From positions 434,001-498,000 of the forward strand of contig NZ_JACJUO010000001.1 of the NCBI RefSeq assembly GCF_014397025.1: DNA of 64,000 nt. The letters run 5' to 3'. The notes under the pieces are model-generated. The model worked only from the letters and a program-made list of their open reading frames with translations, was not told where the DNA came from and did no database searches. This stretch comes from Ochrobactrum sp. Marseille-Q0166 (GTDB lineage: Bacteria > Pseudomonadota > Alphaproteobacteria > Rhizobiales > Rhizobiaceae). Shown here piece after piece: positions 49,641-58,191 of the stretch. The first letter of the stretch is position 1. Every line of letters starts with the position of its first letter. A program made the translations under genes and the position numbers.

Positions 49641-50885
49641 TTAAATTGCTTCGCCTTGTAGTAGACGTGGCGTGTCGCCGGAAAGACCCGCTGCCTGCTT
49701 GATGAAGAAGGACTTGAGGCTCGGTACGCGATCAACAAGGCCGAGGCCAATGTCACGAATGGTACGGATGGCCGGATTATCATTGGAGAACATTTTTGTC
49801 AGTACGTCGGTTGTGACGCCCATTTGCACCGTATCGAAACGCCGCCACGCCTGATAGCGCTCAAGCGCTGCGAACGATCCTATATCCAAGCCAAGGCGAT
49901 CGGTTTCGACAATGACTTGTGCAATGGCTGCCGCATCACGAAAACCCAGATTGAGGCCCTGACCGGCAATCGGGTGGACGCGGTGGGCTGCGTCGCCTAC
50001 AAGTGCAAAGCGTGGTCTCACGAATTCGCGAGCCAGTGTCAGGCCAAGCGGGAAGGCGCGGCGCGGCCCTTCAACAGTCAGCGCTCCAAGGCGATGACCG
50101 AAACGCTGCTCAAGTTCAGCTTCAAAGATGAAATCGTCTTCGCGGATCAGACGTTCAGCATCAGCCGTGCGTTCCGTCCAGACGAGCGAGCTGCGATTGC
50201 CTTTAAGTGGCAGGATGGCAAATGGTCCCGCAGGCAGGAAATGTTCATCGGCACGACCGCCATGCGGACGCTCATGGGCGACGTTGCACACGATGCCAGA
50301 CTGGTCATAGTCCCAGTTGACGGTCTTGATGCCTGCAATGTCGCGCAGGCGCGATTTTGCACCATCTGCGGCAATCAACAGACGGGTCGCAATTGTCTCG
50401 CCGTTCGCCAAAGTGACGCTAACGCTTTCAGGATTCGTTTCAAAATTCTCGACGCTCATGCCGGCAATGAAGGTGATGCCAAGTGCATCTGCTTGTCTGT
50501 GAAGGGCAGTGTTAAGCACGCGATTCTCAACCATGTGCGCAAAAGGCTCGCCCGGGTTCACATCTCCAGAAAAGGTGAGAAAGACCGGGCGCACAGGATC
50601 GGACGTTCGGGAATCCGTGATCACCATTTCAGTGATCGGTTGCGCGTCGGCGAGGATCTCCTGCCAACATCCCAGCTTATCGAGCATACGCGAGGCAGCC
50701 GCTGCAATGGAGGATGCCCGCGGATCGCTCTTCCAGGCGCCTTCTGGTGCGCCGTCGATCACAGTAACCGAAAGGTGGGGAGCAGCCGCCTTGACCGCCA
50801 CGGCAGTAACGAGGCCGACATAGCCGCCGCCTGCGATCACCAGATCGTTCTTACCCGTGGTTCCTTGCTTGCTTGCGGCAGACAT
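49641..50885 (-). CDS. UbiH/UbiF/COQ6 family ubiquinone biosynthesis hydroxylase
   Basis: 414 residues. A flavin monooxygenase that hydroxylates the ubiquinone ring. FAD-binding GxGxxG-type IAGGGYVGLVTAVAVKA, the middle LIAADGAKSRLRDIAG and the second FAD motif FALVGDAAHRVHPIAGQGLNLGFRDAAA mark the family. Which ring position it acts on (UbiH, UbiF, UbiI or the alphaproteobacterial UbiL/UbiM type) cannot be settled here. The ATG at 50883-50885 follows AGAGGAAG; a much longer frame to 51110 runs into tesB and is rejected. Divergent from tesB. Confidence 0.92.
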   Translation of the reverse strand: MSAASKQGTTGKNDLVIAGGGYVGLVTAVAVKAAAPHLSVTVIDGAPEGAWKSDPRASSIAAAASRMLDKLGCWQEILADAQPITEMVITDSRTSDPVRPVFLTFSGDVNPGEPFAHMVENRVLNTALHRQADALGITFIAGMSVENFETNPESVSVTLANGETIATRLLIAADGAKSRLRDIAGIKTVNWDYDQSGIVCNVAHERPHGGRADEHFLPAGPFAILPLKGNRSSLVWTERTADAERLIREDDFIFEAELEQRFGHRLGALTVEGPRRAFPLGLTLAREFVRPRFALVGDAAHRVHPIAGQGLNLGFRDAAAIAQVIVETDRLGLDIGSFAALERYQAWRRFDTVQMGVTTDVLTKMFSNDNPAIRTIRDIGLGLVDRVPSLKSFFIKQAAGLSGDTPRLLQGEAI

Positions 50886-51022
50886 CTTTTCTTCCTCTCG
50901 GATATTTAGATCACCCTTCGGTGAAGTGTGTGAGGCTGCGACTTGACAGTTTCTGTGGTCCAGGCACAAACAGTTCACCGAGAACATAGTTCCTATATAA
51001 GATTGCAGGAGACAGGCTGTCC

Positions 51023-51934
51023 ATGTCCGACGACAAAAAGACCGGTGCATTTGAACGTAAGCAGACTGACGCCATGCAACAGCTTCTGAAGACACTTGAT
51101 CTTGAGACACTAGAAATGGATCTTTTTCGCGGAAATAGTCCGCAGGTCGGCTGGCAACGCGTTTTTGGCGGACAAGTCATTGGTCAGGCGCTGATTGCAG
51201 CGCAGCGCACGGTTGATGCGGACCGGCACGTTCATTCCTTGCATGGCTATTTCGTGCGTCCGGGCGATCCGGCGATCCCGATTATCTATGAAGTTGATCG
51301 TATCCGTGATGGTTCAAGCTTCAACACGCGCCGCGTTCTTGCGAAACAGCATGGCAAGGCGATTTTCACGCTGTCTGCGTCATTCCAGATCGATGAAGCC
51401 GGGCTCGATCATCAAATTGATATGCCTGAAGGCCTTCCCATGCCCGAGCAGTTGGTCGGCGATCACGACCTTAAGGAAGAATATCTGCATCTGGCACCGG
51501 CTGGCGTACGCAAATACTGGGAGCAAGAGCGGCCTATCGAGATCAAGCCGGTATCGCTCAAACATTATTTCTCGCGCGAGAAATTGGCTCCCAGTCAGCA
51601 TGTTTGGGTGCGGGCGCGCGGTATTGTGTCGGATGATCGCGCGCTTCAGGCGGCTATTCTTGCGTATCTTTCCGATATGACTTTGCTCGATACATCACTG
51701 CATCCGCATGGGCTTACGATTTTTGACCGTGATTTGCAGGTGGCAAGCCTCGATCATGCGATGTGGTTCCATCGCCCGTGCAGGCTCGATGATTGGCTCC
51801 TTTACACGCAGGATACGCCAAGCGCATCGGGTGCGCGTGGGTTTAATCGCGGTGCGCTCTATACGCGCGAAGGGCTTTTGATTGCCTCGGTCGCACAGGA
51901 AGGCCTCATTCGTGTGCATCAAAAAGAGAAATGA
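51023..51934 (+). CDS. tesB: Acyl-CoA thioesterase II
   Basis: 303 residues. Hydrolyses medium- and long-chain acyl-CoAs. The double hot-dog fold shows in FRGNSPQVGWQRVFGGQVIGQALIAAQRTV, the HSLHGYFVRPGDP motif, LPFxASFQ-like TLSASFQIDEAG, and the second domain SLDHAMWFHRPCRLDDWLLY with the conserved DHAMWFH catalytic region. AGGAGAC at 51007-51013 sets the start. It precedes amtB in the same direction across a 379-bp gap. Confidence 0.95.
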   Translation: MSDDKKTGAFERKQTDAMQQLLKTLDLETLEMDLFRGNSPQVGWQRVFGGQVIGQALIAAQRTVDADRHVHSLHGYFVRPGDPAIPIIYEVDRIRDGSSFNTRRVLAKQHGKAIFTLSASFQIDEAGLDHQIDMPEGLPMPEQLVGDHDLKEEYLHLAPAGVRKYWEQERPIEIKPVSLKHYFSREKLAPSQHVWVRARGIVSDDRALQAAILAYLSDMTLLDTSLHPHGLTIFDRDLQVASLDHAMWFHRPCRLDDWLLYTQDTPSASGARGFNRGALYTREGLLIASVAQEGLIRVHQKEK

Positions 51935-52313
51935 TTATATTTTAATCATCAGAAAGCTTAGCGATTAAATTTTATGCAAATACTCTTTGAGTTATAAGGC
52001 TTCGAACGCAAAAGCTGAATCGGATGAATCACTTAAAGCGGTTTTGTCTCTTTCGGGAAAAGCCGCTTAATATTTTTATGACAAGATTCTCCTCGGGCTG
52101 GACACTGCATTCCGTTTATTGAAAAGCCCGCATTTTGGGCGGAAATACCGTTTCGATCTTCGGATTTTTCTTCAATGGCGAATGTCAAAAATCAGGAAAA
52201 TTGCATCCCTTTTGTTCGATCGCGCGCAACTGGCACGATTTTTGTTTCTGTAGGCCTGAACCGGTCTTTTCAGCGCAGACGCGTTTGAAGCCGCCATTCG
52301 ACGGAGATACTCG
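51935..52313 (+). promoter_or_regulatory. amtB upstream region with sigma-54-type promoter
   Basis: These 379 bp hold no gene; in particular no glnK. A sigma-54 (RpoN) promoter candidate lies at 52230-52245: CTGGCACGATTTTTGT, with the -24 GG at 52232-52233 and the -12 dinucleotide GT at 52244-52245 in place of the ideal GC. The spacing GG-N10-GT is correct. It lies about 70 bp before the amtB ATG. GGAGA at 52301-52305 is the ribosome-binding site. Upstream AT-rich sequence could hold NtrC sites, though I see no clear pair. Confidence 0.6.
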
Positions 52314-53615
52314 ATGCTCATAACTGGAAGATACAAGCAAACGGCTCTCGCCACCCTGCCTGTGCTGCTTGCTCTGGCTGGAACAGCTTTTGCACAGGAT
52401 GCAGCTGCACCAACCCCCACTCTGGATACCGGCGATACCGCCTGGATGCTGACTTCAACGGCGCTTGTGTTGATGATGACTATTCCAGGCCTGGCGCTGT
52501 TCTACGGCGGCATGGTGCGCAAGAAGAACGTGCTTTCTACCGTCATGCAGAGCTTTGCAATTACCTGCCTGATGTCGGTATTGTGGATGTTCTTCGGCTA
52601 TTCGCTTGCTTTTACCGATGGCGGTTCCATGAACGCCTATATTGGTGGCTTCGATAAGGCATTCCTTGCTGGCGTGACGATGGATTCGCTCACCGGAACC
52701 ATCCCCGAATACCTCTTCATCGTTTTCCAGATGACCTTTGCGGTTATCACGCCAGCGCTGATTGCTGGTTCGTTTGCAGAACGCATGAAGTTCTCGTCCA
52801 TGCTCGTCTTCATGGTTCTGTGGCTCTTCATCGTCTATGTGCCGGTTGCGCACTGGGTCTGGGGCGGCGGCTTCCTCGGTTCTGACGGCGTTCTGGATTT
52901 TGCTGGCGGTACAGTTGTCCACATCAATGCCGGTGTCGCTGGTCTCGTTGCAGCGCTGGTCATTGGCAAGCGCGACGGTTACGGTCATGTCAACATGGCG
53001 CCGCACAACCTCGTTCTCTCTGTTATCGGTGCAGCCCTGCTATGGGTGGGCTGGTTTGGCTTCAACGCAGGTTCTGCTGCTGGCGCAAATTCACTCGCTG
53101 CTGTCGCTATGCTTAATACGCAGGTTGCAACGGCTGGAGCAGCTCTTGCCTGGATGTTTGCTGAATGGGCAATCGCCGGCAAGCCAAGCGTTCTCGGCAT
53201 TATCTCAGGTGCGGTTGCTGGTCTGGTCGCTGTTACCCCTGCAGCAGGCTTCGTCAACCCAACTGGTGCGTTGATCATCGGTATCATTGCAGGCGTTATC
53301 TGCTACTTCGCCGCTGTTAAGCTCAAGCACGCACTTGGCTATGATGACTCGCTCGATGCGTTCGGCGTACACGGTGTTGGCGGTTTTGTGGGTGCGATCC
53401 TGACCGGCTTCTTTGCCGATGTTGCAATCAACGCTGCTGGTGAAGGCGCAACCATGGGCAAGCAGTTCTTCGGTGCTGCTGTGACAATCGTTTACACCGC
53501 AGTTGCGACCGCCATTATTCTCTATGTCATCAAGGCCATCATGGGACTCCGCCCAACGAAGCAGGAAGAAATGGAAGGCCTTGATATCGCGTTGCACGGC
53601 GAGTCTGTTCAGTAG
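52314..53615 (+). CDS. amtB: Ammonium transporter
   Basis: 433 residues. A trimeric ammonium channel in the inner membrane. A cleavable signal peptide (MLITGRYKQTALATLPVLLALAGTAFAQD) is followed by eleven helices. Amt motifs include DTGDTAWMLTSTALVLMMTIPGLALFYGGMVRKKN, the first twin histidine in VHINAGVAGL-type VVHINAGVAG, FNAGSA, and the second in FGVHGVGGFVGAI. The C-terminal tail PTKQEEMEGLDIALHGE is the PII-contact region. A sigma-54-type promoter precedes it and a terminator follows. Confidence 0.96.
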   Translation: MLITGRYKQTALATLPVLLALAGTAFAQDAAAPTPTLDTGDTAWMLTSTALVLMMTIPGLALFYGGMVRKKNVLSTVMQSFAITCLMSVLWMFFGYSLAFTDGGSMNAYIGGFDKAFLAGVTMDSLTGTIPEYLFIVFQMTFAVITPALIAGSFAERMKFSSMLVFMVLWLFIVYVPVAHWVWGGGFLGSDGVLDFAGGTVVHINAGVAGLVAALVIGKRDGYGHVNMAPHNLVLSVIGAALLWVGWFGFNAGSAAGANSLAAVAMLNTQVATAGAALAWMFAEWAIAGKPSVLGIISGAVAGLVAVTPAAGFVNPTGALIIGIIAGVICYFAAVKLKHALGYDDSLDAFGVHGVGGFVGAILTGFFADVAINAAGEGATMGKQFFGAAVTIVYTAVATAIILYVIKAIMGLRPTKQEEMEGLDIALHGESVQ

Positions 53616-53636
53616 AACAGGGTTGTCTCAAGAAGG

Positions 53637-53664
53637 AAAAAGGCGCGGGTAACTGCGCCTTTTT
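53637..53664 (+). terminator. Terminator after amtB
   Basis: Stem AAAAAGGCGC (53637-53646) / GCGCCTTTTT (53655-53664), loop GGGTAACT. Confidence 0.88.
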
Positions 53665-53687
53665 CATTTCTCCACATAAGCGGCCGC

Positions 53688-53710
53688 ATGGTTAATGCGG
53701 AATTAACCAT
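53688..53710 (+). promoter_or_regulatory. CtrA-type binding site upstream of ftsK
   Basis: ATGGTTAAT (53688-53696) and ATTAACCAT (53702-53710) form a perfect 9-bp inverted repeat, and TTAA (53692-53695) N7 TTAA (53703-53706) matches the alphaproteobacterial CtrA consensus exactly. It lies about 85 bp before the ftsK start. CtrA is the cell-cycle master regulator of this class. Confidence 0.7.
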
Positions 53711-53793
53711 CGCAAGGATAGGATCACACCGATTCATTGCGCCCGAGGCTTTAAAAGCCGCAGGGCACCAAAACATGGTTCGGGACAGGCTTT

Positions 53794-56349
53794 ATGCGGC
53801 AAGGATATTCGCCCTCATACCCGCTGCGTGACGAGCGGATTTCGGAAGACAGGCTGAGACTGGCCAATATTTTCCGCAGGCAATTCTATATCCTGTTTGG
53901 TCTAGGATTGCTTGCGTTTACGAGTGCTGCGGTGGGCGCTCTTGCGACATGGAATGTTGCAGATCCAAGCCTCAGCCATGCAACGGACAATCCTGTCACC
54001 AATGCGCTGGGCTATCCGGGCGCTGTTTTCTCTGACATTGCGATGCAGTTCTTTGGTCTGGCAAGTGTGCCAGCCCTTCTGCCGCTTGCCGTGTGGTCAC
54101 TGCTGTTGATGACGCGCGGAGGTATTGGCCGGATTGCGAAGCGCAGCTTTGCATGGCTTGGTGCCGCGCTTTTGTTTGCAGCGATTGCAAGCTGCTTTGC
54201 TGTGCCGGAAAGCTGGCCGATGCCGATTGGTCTGGGCGGCGTGTTTGGCGATCTGATGTTGCGCATTCCGGGCGTGTTCATTGGTGCATTCCCGCAAGGG
54301 GCGATTGCATCTGGCATTGCGCTGGTGCTGGCTTTTCCAGCACTCTGGCTGTGCCTTTTTGCAAGCGGAATCATCGGCCGACGCGACGCGCTGGTCAATG
54401 CCCCAGCTGGGCGGGAATCGTCTTCTGAGGACGACTATTCGGATGATGATGAGGCTGAGGAAGAAGCCTCTTCCGGTGGACTTGCTGCGTTCGTTGGTTC
54501 GCTCACCCACACTATTTATAGCGTATCGGCGACATTTAAGCGTTTGACTGGTATGAACCGCCGCAAGCCGCCAGAAGATGAATATGGTGATATGCGTCAG
54601 GTTCGTCGCAGTGCGGAAGCGCGCGATAGTTCCCGTCGGGAACCGGGCTTTGGCGCGGCATCGCAGGAACCGCCATTTGATATGGATGAGGGCTATGATG
54701 ATGCGCCGCTGGCTGGGGAAGAATGGCACGATGCACCTCCGCAGCGTTTAAAAGCGCGCGTAGGCGAACGTGCCGCTGCCCCGAAACCGGGTGCACGCAT
54801 TCAGCGCGAAGCGCAGGCATCGTTCCTGAAAGACGGCGGCGCATTTGAAATGCCATCCCTGCATTATCTGGCAGAGCCGAAGCTTGTGCAGCGCGATGCA
54901 TCGCTTTCCAAGGATGCGCTCGAACAGAATGCACGTCTACTTGAGGGCGTTCTCGAAGATTTCGGTGTGCGCGGCGAGATCATCAATGTGAAGCCGGGTC
55001 CGGTCGTGACACTTTACGAACTGGAACCAGCGCCGGGTATCAAATCGTCCCGCGTGATTGGTCTGGCTGACGATATTGCCCGCTCGATGAGCGCGATTGC
55101 AGCGCGTGTGGCTGTGGTACCGGGTCGCAATGTGATTGGTATCGAACTGCCGAACCAGAAGCGCGAAATGGTTTATCTCCGCGAAATGCTGGCAAGCCGC
55201 GATTTTGAGCAAACCAAAGCAAAGCTTGCACTGGCGCTGGGCAAGACCATTAATGGCGAGCCGGTCATTGCCGATATAGCAAAGATGCCGCATGTTCTGG
55301 TGGCAGGTACAACGGGTTCCGGTAAATCGGTTGCGATCAATACGATGATTTTGTCGCTCGTTTATCGCATGACGCCAAAAGAATGTCGTCTGATCATGAT
55401 TGACCCAAAAATGCTGGAACTTTCAATCTATGATGGCATTCCGCATCTGCTAACGCCCGTTGTGACCGATCCCAAGAAAGCTGTTGTCGCGCTCAAATGG
55501 ACTGTTCGCGAGATGGAAGACCGATATCGCAAAATGTCCAAGGTTGGCGTGCGTAACATTGACGGTTTCAATCAGCGTATTGGGGAAGCCCAGAAGAAGG
55601 GCGAACAGATCGCCCGTACCGTTCAGACAGGCTTCGACCGCAATACCGGTGAAGCGATCTATGAAACCGAGCAGCTCGATCTGGAGCCAATGCCATATAT
55701 CGTCGTAATCATAGACGAAATGGCCGACCTGATGATGGTGGCTGGCAAGGATATTGAAGGCACGGTGCAGCGTCTGGCGCAGATGGCGCGTGCCGCAGGC
55801 ATCCATGTCATCATGGCAACGCAGCGCCCATCGGTCGATGTTATTACCGGTACGATCAAGGCCAACTTCCCGACGCGTATTTCCTTCCAGGTGACGTCGA
55901 AGATCGACAGCCGAACGATCCTCGGTGAGCAGGGTGCAGAGCAGCTGCTTGGTCAGGGCGACATGTTGTTCATGGCGGGTGGCGGACGCATTCAGCGTGT
56001 GCATGGTCCATTCGTGGGCGATGACGAGGTTGAACGCATTGTTCAGCATCTCAAGCTTCAGGGCGTGCCGGAATATCTGGATGCGATCACTGAGGATGAA
56101 GAAGAGGACGAGGGCGGCTCTCCGGCCGGAACATCGAACCTCGAAAACTCCGACGATCCTTATGATCAGGCTGTGGCCGTGGTGCTGCGCGACAAGAAGG
56201 CTTCGACTTCCTATATCCAGCGCCGCTTGGGCATCGGTTATAACCGTGCTGCATCGATTATTGAGCGCATGGAAGAGGAAGGCATTGTCGGCCCAGCCAA
56301 TCACGCTGGCAAGCGCGAGATACTGGTGCCAACAGAAGACGACTACTAA
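53794..56349 (+). CDS. ftsK: DNA translocase FtsK
   Basis: 851 residues. A septum-bound motor that pumps DNA and activates XerD at dif. The N-terminal four-helix membrane domain (about 25-200) is followed by a short acidic linker ([15 protein letters not shown]), the alpha/beta RecA-like motor with Walker A at about 505-512 ([10 protein letters not shown]) and Walker B-region [16 protein letters not shown], and the C-terminal gamma winged helix ([33 protein letters not shown]) that reads KOPS sites. The linker is much shorter than in E. coli, as is common in alphaproteobacteria. A CtrA-type site lies upstream. Confidence 0.97.
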   Translation: MRQGYSPSYPLRDERISEDRLRLANIFRRQFYILFGLGLLAFTSAAVGALATWNVADPSLSHATDNPVTNALGYPGAVFSDIAMQFFGLASVPALLPLAVWSLLLMTRGGIGRIAKRSFAWLGAALLFAAIASCFAVPESWPMPIGLGGVFGDLMLRIPGVFIGAFPQGAIASGIALVLAFPALWLCLFASGIIGRRDALVNAPAGRESSSEDDYSDDDEAEEEASSGGLAAFVGSLTHTIYSVSATFKRLTGMNRRKPPEDEYGDMRQVRRSAEARDSSRREPGFGAASQEPPFDMDEGYDDAPLAGEEWHDAPPQRLKARVGERAAAPKPGARIQREAQASFLKDGGAFEMPSLHYLAEPKLVQRDASLSKDALEQNARLLEGVLEDFGVRGEIINVKPGPVVTLYELEPAPGIKSSRVIGLADDIARSMSAIAARVAVVPGRNVIGIELPNQKREMVYLREMLASRDFEQTKAKLALALGKTINGEPVIADIAKMPHVLVAGTTGSGKSVAINTMILSLVYRMTPKECRLIMIDPKMLELSIYDGIPHLLTPVVTDPKKAVVALKWTVREMEDRYRKMSKVGVRNIDGFNQRIGEAQKKGEQIARTVQTGFDRNTGEAIYETEQLDLEPMPYIVVIIDEMADLMMVAGKDIEGTVQRLAQMARAAGIHVIMATQRPSVDVITGTIKANFPTRISFQVTSKIDSRTILGEQGAEQLLGQGDMLFMAGGGRIQRVHGPFVGDDEVERIVQHLKLQGVPEYLDAITEDEEEDEGGSPAGTSNLENSDDPYDQAVAVVLRDKKASTSYIQRRLGIGYNRAASIIERMEEEGIVGPANHAGKREILVPTEDDY

Positions 56350-56436
56350 AGCCGCGATATTTCGGCTCATCATAGCCAAAATCTCATAGGCTTTAATTGC
56401 CATACTCGTGCCTAACTGCCCGATTATTTTAAGAGA

Positions 56437-57138
56437 ATGAAGAAACAAGAGAGTCTGACGATGATGATCTCCCGTATTGCCAAGCTCGTGAAAGCAAGCC
56501 GTTTTGCTGCCGTACTCGGATTGGGAGCAATCGGGCTTGGGGGGCTTGGCGTCGTTGCTACGGCCTTGCTGCCAGTTGCAGCGCAGGCGCAAGGCGCAAG
56601 TGGGGCTGCGGCTGCACAGCAGATTGCGGATCATTTTTCATCACTGCGCACGCTCACCGGTGAGTTCGTTCAGTTTGGCCCCAAGGGCGAACAGACTGGC
56701 GGCACGTTTTATCTGGAACGTCCGGGCAAAATCCGCTTCAACTATGATAAGTCGCCGATCCGCGTGATTTCCGATGGCAATCAGGTGGTCATCAACAATC
56801 GCAAGCTCGACACGTGGGATATGTATGCGCTGAATACCACGCCTTTGCGGATGCTTCTTGCTGATCGTATTGATCTGGGTGGCGGTCGCCTTCAGAGCGT
56901 GAAGCAGGACCCGGACATGACCACGCTGGTCGTTGGTGACAAATCAGCTTTCGGCAACTCAAAAATCACCATGATGTTTGAGCCAAAGACCATGGATCTC
57001 AAGCAATGGACCATCACTGACGCGCAGGGGCTCGACACAACGATCATGGTGTTCAATGTTCGTAGTGGCGTTCGCTTCACGGATGACATGTTCAAGATCG
57101 ATTACCAGCGCATCGCGATGAAACGCAAAGGCCAGTAA
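56437..57138 (+). CDS. lolA: LolA family outer-membrane lipoprotein carrier
   Basis: 233 residues (225 if translation starts at 56461, which has a better-placed GAGAG). A signal peptide with a long glycine/leucine core (FAAVLGLGAIGLGGLGVVATALLPVAAQAQG) precedes the LolA fold: IADHFSSLRTLTGEFVQFGPKGEQTGGTFYLERPGKIRFNYD ... VISDGNQVVINNRKLDTWDMY. The protein ferries lipoproteins such as Omp19 across the periplasm. It follows ftsK, the same order as in E. coli (ftsK-lolA). Confidence 0.93.
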   Translation: MKKQESLTMMISRIAKLVKASRFAAVLGLGAIGLGGLGVVATALLPVAAQAQGASGAAAAQQIADHFSSLRTLTGEFVQFGPKGEQTGGTFYLERPGKIRFNYDKSPIRVISDGNQVVINNRKLDTWDMYALNTTPLRMLLADRIDLGGGRLQSVKQDPDMTTLVVGDKSAFGNSKITMMFEPKTMDLKQWTITDAQGLDTTIMVFNVRSGVRFTDDMFKIDYQRIAMKRKGQ

Positions 57139-57228
57139 TTCTCTGTTTAATTGCTGCCTTACATTTGCATTTGCCGGATAAATGGTTAGGTTCGCGGCCA
57201 TCTTTTGGTGACTGCGAGTCTTATCCCC

Positions 57229-58035
57229 ATGACCTTTTCTGTTGCTACCTGGAACATTAACTCTGTTCGTCTGCGCATGCCGCTGGTCGAGCAGTTTTTA
57301 AGCGATTATCAGCCGGATGTTCTTTGCCTTCAGGAAACCAAATGTCCTGACGATCAGTTTCCTACAAAGGGCTTTCGCGCGCTCGGTTATGAGCATATCG
57401 CGATCAGTGGTCAGAAAGGCTATCACGGTGTTGCAACGATCTCAAAGCGTCCACTCAGCGATGTCGAGAAGATTGGCTTTTGCGAGATGGGCGATTGCCG
57501 GCATCTGAGCGCAGTGATTGAAGCGGGCAGCAAAAAACTCCGCATTCATAATTTCTATGTGCCCGCCGGCGGTGATGAGCCAGATCCCGCAATCAATCCA
57601 AAATTCGCTCATAAGCTCGGTTTCCTTGAGGAAATGCGTTCGATTGTGGCTGACAGGCAGGATGGGAACTCATCCATCCTCGTTGGCGATCTGAATATCG
57701 CGCCGCTTGAAAACGATGTGTGGTCGCACAAGCAATTGCTTAAAATCGTAAGCCACACGCCAATTGAAACCACAACGCTTGAAGACCTGCGCGTCAAAGG
57801 TGGTTGGAGCGATTTGATGCGTCAGGTCATTCCGGCGGATCAGAAAATCTATACGTGGTGGAGCTATCGCGCCAAGGATTGGGATGCTGCTGATCGTGGC
57901 CGCAGGCTTGATCACATATGGGGTTCGGCTGATCTGGAAGCGCATATGCACGGTCTGCAAATCTTGCGCGAAGCGCGTGGCTGGGATCGTCCGTCCGATC
58001 ATGTGCCAGTAATTGCGACATTCGATCTGGATTAA
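57229..58035 (+). CDS. xthA: Exodeoxyribonuclease III
   Basis: 268 residues. AP endonuclease and 3'-exonuclease of base excision repair. Motifs are SVATWNINSVRLR, DVLCLQETKCPD, IHNFYVPAGGDEPD, ILVGDLNIAP, GRRLDHIWGS and PSDHVPVIATFDLD, which together hold the catalytic Asn, Glu, Tyr, Asp-Asn and His residues of the family. The ATG at 57229 gives the usual N-terminus (MTFSVATWNINS); the upstream codons are not supported. Confidence 0.96.
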   Translation: MTFSVATWNINSVRLRMPLVEQFLSDYQPDVLCLQETKCPDDQFPTKGFRALGYEHIAISGQKGYHGVATISKRPLSDVEKIGFCEMGDCRHLSAVIEAGSKKLRIHNFYVPAGGDEPDPAINPKFAHKLGFLEEMRSIVADRQDGNSSILVGDLNIAPLENDVWSHKQLLKIVSHTPIETTTLEDLRVKGGWSDLMRQVIPADQKIYTWWSYRAKDWDAADRGRRLDHIWGSADLEAHMHGLQILREARGWDRPSDHVPVIATFDLD

Positions 58036-58086
58036 TCGAACGCTCAAGCCTATATAAAGCGAAGTTCAGAAGAGGAGAAAAGAGCA

Positions 58087-58191
58087 ATGGATCGTGCGGC
58101 ACTGTTTCAGATGACCAGTGTTTTCAATGTTTCCGGGGCTCTTCATGTCTTCTCTTCTCACTCTTCAGGATATTTCCTACGTCACGGCTGA
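58087..58191 (+). CDS. Possible leader peptide overlapping the ABC-F start
   Basis: A 34-codon ORF, MDRAALFQMTSVFNVSGALH and onward, whose ATG follows a strong GAGGAG at 58072-58077 by 9 bp. It ends at a TGA at 58189-58191, 46 bp inside the ABC-F gene in another frame. The ABC-F start itself (58145) has a poor ribosome-binding site, so the short ORF may feed ribosomes to it or regulate it. Regulatory leader peptides are known before some antibiotic-resistance ABC-F genes. That it is translated is inferred only from the ribosome-binding site. Confidence 0.4.
   Translation: MDRAALFQMTSVFNVSGALHVFSSHSSGYFLRHG

Noticed and set aside
49824..50909. 361-codon plus-strand frame opposite the ubiquinone hydroxylase
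   Set aside because: Shadow frame; the minus-strand gene has complete FAD motifs.
55450..56634. 394-codon minus-strand frame opposite ftsK
   Set aside because: Antisense to the FtsK motor and gamma domains; no start site or domain.
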